Made by a program: the position numbers and the translations under genes. DNA of 44,893 bases from Thiotrichales bacterium (lineage in GTDB: Bacteria > Pseudomonadota > Gammaproteobacteria > Beggiatoales > Beggiatoaceae), in the NCBI GenBank assembly GCA_016744475.1, contig JADGEH010000032.1:1-44893 (forward strand), in the 5' to 3' direction. Under the pieces are notes generated by a model that was not told the DNA's origin, ran no database searches, and worked only from the letters and a program-made list of their open reading frames with translations. How positions within the stretch are numbered: position 1 is the first letter of the stretch; each line of letters opens with the position of its first letter. Positions 28,001 to 35,600 of the stretch are shown here, in pieces.

Positions 28001-28640
28001 CATCTGCATGGCGGCTTGCGGCGTGATTCCACCTGAACAACTGGCTCCTGAATACATCGGCATCTTCCCACCGCCCGGTTGTGTGTGTGATCCTGCCTTC
28101 TTCCCGCCCGCGCCTGGAATGCACGCGCCACCTTTCCGCCGGATTGATTCGCGTTTGCCGCTGGATAACAGCCAAAAACAGCGTTTGGTGTATCCTGATG
28201 GTCGCTCACAATTGATGAACCCCGCCTTTACCGAGCCTGATGAATTTCGCAGCATCGGTTTGCAATTTGAAGGTGTGGACAATTTGGTGCGCAATTCAAA
28301 CGGCACATTCAGCGCATTGGCGGCCGGTCGCACTTATCTGGTCAAGCCTGAATACAACTTGGAATCCTTTGAACTCCCCGATGATCCTAACTTAAGCTCA
28401 GAAATTCTCGTGGATGACAATGCCGTGCTCAAATACCAAACGCCGTTTAATCTAGTAGACAATCCTGTGCGTCGTCGTGGTCGTGCGCGTCAAGTGTTGA
28501 GCTTCCAACCCAGCATTGAATTCATTCCTGAAGAATTCTGTTTCTTTAATGAACAAGGGAGAGTGTGCGACTTTGGTGGACAAATCTGCATAGAAGGTTT
28601 CCCCGGTGAATGGCAATGCCGCTTGCCAGGGCAACGGTAA
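19086..28640 (+). CDS. Giant secreted multidomain surface protein (LamG, beta-helix, InlB-type repeats)
   Basis: This 3184-residue protein starts at an ATG with AAGGAA upstream and a Sec signal peptide to about residue 31. Modules in order: LamG-like sandwich with a LRLWMKPDTG block (from ~164); LamG domain beginning LDFDGTDDYV (~547); second LamG, LDFDGGDDYVEV (~771); WSGTGGDSLWSNSANW segment (~995); second LRLWM-type module (~1358); right-handed beta-helix starting GDGSAGTLRDAV (~1756-2070); an Ig-like module with a WMALDPVTGILSGTP block (~2078); Calx-beta-like domain (~2168-2267); five InlB-type repeats with W-G-G-D-C cores (~2268-2619); helical LTPEQV repeats (~2625-2735); and two C-terminal modules each with RRRGRARQV and cysteines. 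It is probably an adhesin or matrix protein. No LPXTG, autotransporter barrel or PEP-CTERM signal is seen, so the export and anchoring route is unknown. Confidence 0.85.
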   Translation: MNPVMPLRTHLFWWLTFVFSLLWSFESFAVGPDMNGTYSLKRTGAASCGVPRYGVVFNNTNSSSDVSLGMFCYSTSNYCAAPGAKPPASSAEGLKVSDITWGAVSGTDANCTGNNWGIVQDASGGIWAVNFASQVVPTNDENSIMRCDDNDIFTYAGGCQSGPGGISTNLRLWMKPDTGVAGSAPITAWDSASGKTIGATINGSPTLVSDGMNFNPIMRFNGSSWLDTQSTLGVDGTNSFSIFAAYKAGATSVHSFLGANTGVDGGFCAGVNCDGLHYRVDGTGGYAGKQLLITDQNTGFIFQGTSTNLHDDTPRIVATTRNVAAFTFYQNGTVDGGTASGVSFRSASMNIGTVDGGNREFLNGDLAELIVFNSALLLTDVQKVNSYLAIKYGISLNVNYFNSAGTTLWNIAGSYSNDIAGIGRDDASTLNQPKSISNSTDALITIDGATLGTDLSYLIWGNDDAATLYTGTTAADKLHMARVWTVAETGTVGTVTVTSTDASAQYLLVGNNAADFSAATVYNLPASVDFSDGEFFTLAKDPALFPGHALDFDGTDDYVSASLVTTNTDNVTLEGWVYATAVSDAVLMYNGDASLNGYGLLLDGTSGKLMLLCGGVSTPLSDYVFPLNEWHHAALVREAGTWKLYVDGMARTLASSPVPIVPAPGATTLGASHTGGQPLQGRLDEVRIWSSARTQAQIKAYMNGPIPNPSGEANLVAYYPLDEGAAGGANPTAAATADRAGSNHGSLSGFALTGAASNWVKAEAHHSFQPGNGLDFDGGDDYVEVSYNASLNPAVITMEAWVKVTGGAGTNRTVVSNRSGVGFSGMTIYAADIDKWELWVGDTTWYVIEGSAVTLNQWTHLAGVFDGTNLSFYVNGVLFGSTPAGMTPNTTDILHIGRQVTGVVYGFLGKIDEVRIWNTARSAENIRAYMNRDIPDPATETNLVAYYPFDYGEPSGTNTGMTEVLDASMNGNNGTLTNFALSGASSNYVDSTAYNIWSGTGGDSLWSNSANWTDTDAAGTHLVPTTTTNVYLGDVGNAPNESAAPSDIHHLVIDSTGFTDLNFNVTGNAFAVGTGHNAGNKPTKLNNGTQPHYVAGIFGKGLGHLDATQPMMLADDLNIQGSGAYFTRKFPATVDVNGYTFSYSGTNSELIRSGSGTGDFGDEFPAVGGPERLTVMGSGSVSLTGDRTIQLLIVNGANLILDTYHLTTNTSSRFSGQVVATSTGELRISDFTPGIKLFPIGDGTNYTPIQLDVLAGSGAYISARLTSAKHPSNDSTTDFINRYWSLSTDATNLNATATATYIDPTDIAGTEANFKGMFHNGAMWTYGGSDAAANTVSATLTGSGEVTAGEYTEPTPASISNNLQLWLDPATAIAAGSITQWNDRTGNAYHFVPRTANGGPDLINDPSDGTFNFNPYVDFTTAQDRSLTTAAVGLSDTDAMTMFAVMNKRANSQILFQAKDNLGTLTWLSMGAAQVRDEGLINYAASVSSNQAHLVGGRNVANDSTGDGLLDGLLTTPGSLFAAQTSSMANDTAIVGFHNSFGDYTGMMSELLIYKRALSDLEVQQVSTYLSLKYGITSGVDYVISDGTTTAWTLGGGYDNDIAGIGRDDDSASLDQRKSKSVNAGSIVTMEHAAAFAANQQFLIWGNDAASSDDIETTEVPPSSIINRRLAREWKVANIGSVGAVNLTMDVSGSTLTGAQAILLIDTDNDADFTTGTPTQILPDSYAAGIATFNNVSFADGNVFTLVTDACATDPIVTSTLGDGSAGTLRDAVTWACAGSTITFDAALANNTIDVSSGGSLLINKDMMIDGGTHKISISGGSTVRVFDVDYSAAITASQATFQALTIKDGLAGAGNAGGGIRFVGKAGTITSLRLMQCALTGNNGGDKGGAVYFINDNQGAMQIFNSTLVNNTALEAGAVSVESDTASAQALILNSTISGNTATTGDAGGFLSTTANHWIDNSILYGNSSAGAINSGKDCKAVGGGGGATSNYIIGDANGYPCATLGSDPLLGALQDNGGSVPTMALLPGSPAVDAGSNGICTNATQTNDLDARGLTRSVVGGAICDIGAYEKSTPAFDWTSPPPLQMIATTAFSYAVVVTDNESTDGAIPVLSATGMPTWMALDPVTGILSGTPTNADAGVVNVTLHLNASTEDVQQAFTLTVLPRVNIDFSLSKGSIWEYESLTGTVSRSNTTVGDLIVTLSSSNGAAASMPATVTILDGQASVDFSMSGNNNNVRDGSRSTTITATATGYFDGTATLSVSDEERLLDVTITGQGDVTGAGIHQTGNTVQLVATPTTGWIFSAWGGECSIQGSIFINADSSCTATFVESTTVPVVYPLTAVVIGQGSVTGGGDYPENTPVSLLATPEPGWQFAQWGGDCLIDGSVIMDAAKNCTATFTEIPPNTVTLTTAVVGQGNVNGAGNYASGTAVSLIATPAEGWALEAWSGDCSGTNTSLAFTLNAHQHCVATFIELPPNTFTLAATIKGQGQVQGAGIKTEDSTAMLNAIPDTHWRFAAWGGDCGPGVPLASVTADLSVFMNASKDCHVIFEPEKYSLSVQIQGFGRVDNNLFQYDFGSTAQLSAIKGEGWLFTGWTGDCSSDGEILIDGDKQCTAIFSEAPPIGTPNPIADLDPASFALLTPEQVSQVDPVTLSLLSREQVEQIAPEAFAALSASQLGNIPPHALVGMTAEQLQALPPVSLSNLNAASFESIDPDTLEVLSAQQLLRLNRQVMTQELSSQAASRWLVNINPDNITPDTAQHYLPTGWGIDLNTGRLSVPTGTKVTYRNRDVPTDLPSQVILPDDIPDLNTSFSLGGRVLESGKAVDGLKLSIDFMLDPNAEQPEDSLFRIDQNEFGILRLTSDTDPNFLMAFLPDPGNMIVVNQSMPVGVNLDPGGFFLIVTPSGEQFRVLPAPANPVQLAQSLGTDSQVQITEDGSVYLEFGTEDDTPARRRGRARQVSSFQAFVEPAPDAFICMAACGVIPPEQLAPEYIGIFPPPGCVCDPAFFPPAPGMHAPPFRRIDSRLPLDNSQKQRLVYPDGRSQLMNPAFTEPDEFRSIGLQFEGVDNLVRNSNGTFSALAAGRTYLVKPEYNLESFELPDDPNLSSEILVDDNAVLKYQTPFNLVDNPVRRRGRARQVLSFQPSIEFIPEEFCFFNEQGRVCDFGGQICIEGFPGEWQCRLPGQR

Positions 28641-28643
28641 AGA

Positions 28644-29471
28644 ATGAAACCCCATATCAAAGCCACGGTGGTGAATAAATGGCGTTACCGAGATAAGGCA
28701 AAAGATATTGCCGATGTCGTTAGCGCCATAGAAAGCCATACAGATTCCGACATCATCGTGTTTCCAGAATCTTGCTTAGTGGGTTTTGCTTCAAAACAAG
28801 ATTATGAATCTACGATTCATGTTTTGCAGCAACTCTCCACACAGCATGAGCTATTGATCTGCATTGGTTTAGATGAACCTTCAGAAAGCCCTAGCCCAGA
28901 AAAACCCTGTTATAACGCCGCTTTTCTGATTGATGGTCAAAAGATTCACAAATATCGAAAAATGCACTTAGTGTGGGATGAGCCTGATACCACACAGCCC
29001 AGTGATTTGGGTTTTCCGGTGTTTGATACGCGCTTAGGCAAAATCGGTATGCTGATTTGTTATGACAATGTGTTGCCTGAATCCATGCGCTGTTTAGCTT
29101 TGCAAGGGGCTGACATCATTTGCAAAGTCTCCGCTTGGCCTGCGGCGGCAGAAGAACTGTGGGATTTATTTACTCGTGCTAGAGCGAGAGAAAACCAAGT
29201 CTTTGTGCTCGCCGCCAATGATTGCAGCCAGCAAACCTATGACGACGAAGGCAAGGGCACCGCTCAGATTAAATTCTGCGGCAATAGCCGGGTGGTTGAT
29301 CCTATGGGACAAGTGCTGGTCAACATCGCCCACGACGAACAGCCCTTTAGCTGTGCCACCGTCACCCTCAAGGCCGAATGCCTAGACAGCGTGCAGACGA
29401 TGTACGGGCCCAACACCAATCCCCTGCAAAGCCGCCGTCCTGAGTATTATCAAAGGCTGTCTAAGCCTTAG
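28644..29471 (+). CDS. Carbon-nitrogen hydrolase (nitrilase superfamily)
   Basis: This 275-residue cytoplasmic hydrolase of the nitrilase/amidase superfamily has the E42-K106-C139 triad: E in IVFPESC, K in KYRKMHL and C in MLICYDN. The length is typical for the single-domain amidase branches. It would cleave a C-N bond, such as an amide or carbamoyl group; the substrate is unknown. It starts 3 bp after the giant gene's stop with no strong ribosome binding site, so it is probably translated by coupling from that transcript. Its last residues SRRPEYYQRLSKP recur, at protein and partly DNA level, in a fragment at 37062-37106. Confidence 0.85.
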   Translation: MKPHIKATVVNKWRYRDKAKDIADVVSAIESHTDSDIIVFPESCLVGFASKQDYESTIHVLQQLSTQHELLICIGLDEPSESPSPEKPCYNAAFLIDGQKIHKYRKMHLVWDEPDTTQPSDLGFPVFDTRLGKIGMLICYDNVLPESMRCLALQGADIICKVSAWPAAAEELWDLFTRARARENQVFVLAANDCSQQTYDDEGKGTAQIKFCGNSRVVDPMGQVLVNIAHDEQPFSCATVTLKAECLDSVQTMYGPNTNPLQSRRPEYYQRLSKP

Positions 29472-29615
29472 TAGAGCATTTGATAATGCAACCTTGTGTG
29501 GGCAATGATGGACGGTTTTTTTATTCTCATTTAAGCAATGAACTTATTTTTGAAGGGTTTTATATAAAATTCGCCTCCTCAAGGCATTACCTCTTGAGAA
29601 GGCTGGTTCAACTGA

Positions 29616-32600
29616 TCAAAAACTGGATTGGCTTAATGAGTTTTTAACAAATGAAGCTGAAGTGGTAGGCAGAGGATTGTCCCCTCCCACATAAGCTCCA
29701 ACAGTCAGTAAAGTCGCAGGAATCATGTAGGGTATATTTGAAACAGCTCGCCATCCTTGAGAATGCCCCGTCCATTTCACCTGCATATAATCATGCGCTC
29801 CAGAAATGGCATTCATGAAAGGTACATATTTACCCATAAAATCCATCGCTGATGAACCCTCTCCAAAGGTGCGTTTCCAAGCTGGCATACCATCGACAAT
29901 ACCTTGACTGCCAAAGTTTAAGTGGTCAGTTGTAGGCAATTCCCATAGCCCTTTCTTTTTATTAGCCTCTCTATTGTAAGCTAACAATTCCGGCGCTTCT
30001 CCCACCATACGTTGATAAGCCAAATTTAAGAACTCAAATCCCCCCTGACGTAAAGCCTCTTTAAAGGCTTCTCCAAAACTGCCACCTTTCAATTTGTTTT
30101 CCATACCTGCAATAACACCGTGAGATACAACTTCCGCAGCCTTAGTCACATAGGCCCCCAATGCTTCCCCGAATTTTTTGCTGGCAAAAGTTTTGAAGGC
30201 TTTTATGCCTGTCGTGGCAAAATCGGCTAAGCCACCCGTTATCCCGCCAATCACAGCTCCTGTCAGCCCCGCTTTCAAGGCATTATTAAAACCACTACCA
30301 GACAGTAACGAGCCTGCGAAAGAGGAACCAAACCCAAATGCAGCCCCACTCAATACCGCCGTACCTAAAGAACTCAGTCCTATGGCTTGCCCTAACACTG
30401 TTCCTAGGCCCCCCGTAAAAGCACCAACAACGGCTGACACAACGCCAATGATGACCTGCTTGTGTTCTTTGACCCAGGTTTTCAGTTTCTTAAAGGTTTT
30501 GCTCAACCATCCAAACCCACTAGGATCTGTATAAGATAGCGGATTATTCAAAACATAAGAATACCGATTCAAACTCTGCATATTGCCCGGTGCTTGAATC
30601 AAAGGATCAGCGCTGAGAAAGCGCCCAATGCGTGGATCGTAGATGCGCCCGTTCATGTGGATGAGATTGACTTCATCCAGATGCTCATGCCCGGTGAAAC
30701 CGCGCTGGGTATCGAGTTGTTCGACCAAAGCCAGCGCTTCTTCTTGTGTCAATTGCCCCCAATTTTCTGAGCGGCGCTGACCCCAGGCATCAAAACTCAA
30801 GTTATTGAGCAGATTGCCGTTTTCATCGCTGATGCTTTCCACTGAATCCAGATGATCGCGGTGCAGATAGCGCGTGCTTTCCTGGTCATTGCTGTCTTTG
30901 CTGACAATAGCCACCGCTTTGCCATTGGCAAACACATGATGTTTGCCTTCCACCACAGTTTCGCTGCTGTCTTGCTCGTAAAGTTTGCCCAGATACAGGC
31001 GTTGCGTGGTCTGCCCGTTGCGCAGGATGTTTTGCAGGTAGCGCTCGCGGTCGGGATTGTAATTAAAGCTCAGTTGCGTTGAACCCTGCGTAATCAGCGC
31101 GGGCTTGTTGAACGAAGTGTATTGAATCTGCTGCCCGTTGGAATCGCTGATGCGGTTGCCCACGGTGTCGTAGCTGTAGCTGACATTACCCGCCTGGGTG
31201 ACCGCGTGAGGTCGATGGCTGCCGTACAGATAACCGCCGACATCGGATTTCGACACAATATTGCCCAGCGCGTCATAGCCCATGCTTTGCTGGGTAACGC
31301 CGTTCAAAGCCACACGGGTTAAGCGGTTGAGATTATCGTAATTAAACGTCTCACCCAGATTGCGGTTTTGATCGCGGCGTTGCGTCAAGTTGCCCAAGAT
31401 ATCGAATTGATAAGAGAGATTCTGCACATTATGCGCATTGACCGCGTTGCCCGTTTGAAGTCTGCTGACAAAACCTGTGGCTTGCTGGTACGCCGTGCGG
31501 GTGATGAGGTCATTGCCAAAACGCTGCTGCTCAAGCTGACCTCGCGCATTCATGGTCTCCGCTGCCCACAAAGGCTGCTGGTTATCGGCGCGTGAGAGTT
31601 TTTGCAAATACCCCTGCGGCGTGTATTCATGCTGCACCGCAAAGCCTGTGGGATAGGTCAGTGAGGCGACGCGCCCGTATTGATCGTATTGGGTATTAAT
31701 GAAATAGCTGTCGTCTGCAATGCGAGTTTCGGTTTCCGTCAAACGCCCGAAGCTGTCATAACGGTGGTTTTCCGCATAGCCGTCCGCGCCTGTGATGCCC
31801 GCCAGATGGCCTATGCCGTGCGCGGTACTGTCATAACGCCAGCGATCCGTGCCTTCAAGAGACGTGCGGGTGTCCATGCGTCCCAGCAAATCGTAAGTAA
31901 AGTCTGTGGTGCGTCCGGCGGCATCGGTTTGCGACAACAACTCGCCCAAGGCATTGTAGCTGTAGCGCGTATTGCCCGTGTCCGGGTCAGACAGGTGGGT
32001 TTTATTGCCGCGCTGGTCATAAAAAATCTCCGTGCGATAGCCCATTGCATCCCGCATTTCGATTAAATGATTAAAGCCGTCATACACATAAGTGACAGAT
32101 TGATTATTGGCATCCACGCTTTTCAACAGATTGCCATGCACATCTTTTTCTTCAGTTTTGCGTTGCTGCTTGGCATTGATCGTAACTGAGACGAGTCCCC
32201 GATACTCAATGCGCGTCTCGTTTTGATCCGCCGCGATTTGTTTCACCGGGCGGCTGAGCGCATCGTATTCCACCCGTGACCACAGTGGCGTGTCGGTGGA
32301 AAAATAGGGTTCAGACACGCGCGTGACTTCGCCGCGTGCGTTGTACTCGGTATCAACAAAAATCAACTGCCCGTTAAAGCCAAAACTCGCCTTGCGCACT
32401 TCGCGGTCGAGCTTATCAAAACACTGATAATTGACATTACCGCCCGCACTTTGGCTTTGGGTGAAATACTGCGTATTCCCGCCGCACACACTATTGCTGG
32501 CGTTGTGTAAACGGTACGCGGTCTGCGTCCAGGTATTATCTGCACGGGTTTCCAGCACCGGGCGTCCGAAGCCGTCATACGCCCAGCGCGTGGCTAACTG

Positions 32601-35600
32601 ATTCGGGCCGATTAAGCGGGTTTTATTGCCGAACTTGTCATATTCGCGGCGCTCCGTATGCCCCAGCGCATTGCCGTGTTCAACCAGAAAACGCCCGTTG
32701 CTGTCATAACGGCTGGATTGGCTGCGGCTGGCAATCGGCGGGTTAGTGCTGGCACAGCCCTGTGTGCGGCTCTGGGTGATATTGCCAAAGGCATCATGCA
32801 CATAGCGTTTTTCCACACACAAAGCATCACCGGGTTCGATGATTTCTTTCACCAGCAAGCCCGTTTGCGGCGCGTATTCCCAGCTTGAACGGCGCGAAGT
32901 GCTGCCCTGACCGCTGACCGCACGACTCACTTCTGTGTTGAGCAAACGCCCCAGCAACCAAGGCGTGTCTGCCGTAGGCTTCACACAATTGCTGGAATTG
33001 TATTGATTGCTGGTGGTTTCGATGCGCCCGTCATGGCTGTCGATACGGATTTGGGTGGGATTGCCGCAGTCGTCAAATTGATTGCTCGTGGTTGAAGTGC
33101 TGACCAGCGAGCCGTCCAATTCGTAGGTTTTACTCACGCTTTGATCGACACGCGAATAATGCACGCCGTTGCCGTAATCTTTCAGGCTCATGTTGTTGTC
33201 GGTTTCTGACAACAAGCGCCCACTTGCCGAACCGTTTAGCAGGCGGGTTTCTGTGCGTTTGACTTTGGTGGAGATATAGCGGTAATCGCGCTCGTAATGG
33301 CTGATTTGCTGAATCTGCGTGGCTTCGTTGGTTTGCGTGATTGTGCTAAAGCCTCGGAAACCGCGCCCGTGCAAATCGACTTTGCCGCCTGCGTAGTGAT
33401 AAGAAACAGTGTTTTGTCCGCCCAGACCGTTGTCGGTGGACAGTTTGGAGACCACGTAGATGGGGGCGATTAGGTCTTGTTCAGGATAAGTGGCATCGTT
33501 GGATTGCGTGTAAACATTGGGATTAGACAATTGCTCATATGAAAAACCAATATTTGCACCATGCCCATTAGTAAGGCTTTTTAAAAATTCAGTACCTTCA
33601 TGATTAGAAAGTGTTACATGCCATGAGCCACTGCCCGCGTACCCAGCGATGTCTGTTTTGCCGTCACCATTGAAATCGCCACTAACATTGTTGGTCGCTC
33701 CACCGCCGTGACCTTGCCAAGTACCACAATCAAAGCCTGAACCTGTTGCAAGGCAAACATGCCATGAACCATTGCCAGCGTGACCCGCCATATCAGTTTT
33801 GCCATCGCCGTTGAAATCACCGCTGACATTATTGGTTGCGCCACCGCCGTGACCTTGCCAAGTACCACAATCAAAGCCTAAACCTGTTGCAAGGCAAACA
33901 TGCCATGAACCATTGCCAGCGTGACCTGCCATATCAGTTTTGCCATCGCCGTTGAAATCACCGCTGACATTATTGGTTGCGCCACCGCCGTGACCTTGCC
34001 AAGTACCACAATCAAAGCCTAAACCTGTTGCAAGGCAAACATGCCATGAACCATTGCCAGCGTGACCTGCCATATCAGTTTTGCCATCGCCGTTGAAATC
34101 ACCGCTGACATTGTTGGTTGCACCGCCACCATGACCTTGCCAAGTACCGCAATCAAAGCCTGAACCTGTTGCAAGGCAAACATGCCAAGAACCACTGCCC
34201 GCGTGACCTGCCATATCCGTTTTGCCATCGCCGTTGAAATCGCCACTGACATTGTTGGTTGCGCCACCGCCATGCCCCTGCCAAGTACCACAATCAAAGC
34301 CTGAACCTGTTGCAAGGCAAACATGCCATGAACCACTACCCGCGTGACCCGCCATATCAGTTTTGCCATCGCCGTTGAAATCACCGCTGACATTATTGGT
34401 TGCACCGCCGCCATGCCCCTGCCAAGTACCACAATCAAAGCCTGAACCTGTTGCAAGGCAAACATGCCATGAACCACTACCCGCATGACCCGCTATGTCT
34501 GTTTTACCATCGCCATTAAAATCACCGCTGACATTATTGCTTGTTCCGCCTCCATGACCTTGCCAAGTTCCTGTATTTGGAGCATTAAAGTTCAGTTCCC
34601 CAGAAACCAACGTTCCCCACTCAAATTTCGCAGGCGCAAAACAACTTCCATCCGTCCCACACTCCCGCACACTCGCCAACTGCGAGCGCTGCGCAGCCCC
34701 CGCTTGTTGATACGCCATCTCATAACGTCGGAACTGATCCGCGCCGACCCAGGTGGTGATGGCGCGAATGCGCTGGCTGGAGGTGATTTTTGAACCTTGC
34801 ACATAGCGCGTGGAGACATCCGGGCGCGGCTCGTAATCAAAGGTGACAGCCGCATACGGCGACAAACCCGCTTGTTGGTTACCCGTGTAATCAATGCGCG
34901 TGGGGCGGTATTCGCCTTGAGCGGCGTCTTCCTGATAGCTGACGCTGAAGTAATTACCCAGCGTGTCTTCGACTTTGTTCAGTGTCCACAACAACACATC
35001 TTCGCGCCCTTGGGCTTCAATGCGAGCATCCAGCGTGGCACCGAATTCCATCATGAGTCCCGCTTGGTTCCAGACTTTGAACGACGCAGGGCCTGAGCCT
35101 GCCTGACCGTAAGAAACGACTTTCTGGAAGCTGTTTTGTTCGGTGAAATACACTGTCTGGTCTGCGCCATAAGCGCCGTTGACTGCCATTAAGCGCTCGC
35201 CGTTTAAACAGAAGCGGTCGTTGTCGTCAAAATCCACACCGTCGATAAAACCGTCTTGTGCCAGCGTCGCGCCGCAACGGCTCACTGCCGACAAGCCGCC
35301 TAATGACCAGCCGATGCCCAGCGGCCCGTCACCACTCTGGCTGCTGTAGTTCAGCGATAATGAAGGGGCCATGCCGTTTGTGCCGGGAGCGCTCGTAATC
35401 GGCAAAGAGCACACAGCCGCCCCAGATTCGTTGACTTCGCAATTGATCGGCGTGTAGCCAGACATCTCGCCAGCCGCTGGTTGTACGCTTGCGACATTGG
35501 CAGCATCCAGTGTCCAGGCGGTGTTGTTTGTGCCGTAGCTCAGGGTTAAGGTTTTAGGCTGGCCTGCGCTTCTTGGTGCTTGAGCTTTGATGGCTACAGT

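Noticed and set aside
34019..34486. Long minus-strand open frame with MRVVVHGMFALQQVQALIVV-type repeats
   Set aside because: It is a shadow frame of the 141-bp repeats in the RHS gene; its repetitive sequence simply follows the real frame.
33606..34571. Regular repeats that could suggest a CRISPR array
   Set aside because: The units are adjoining 141-bp coding repeats with no unique spacers, and they stay in frame in the RHS protein.
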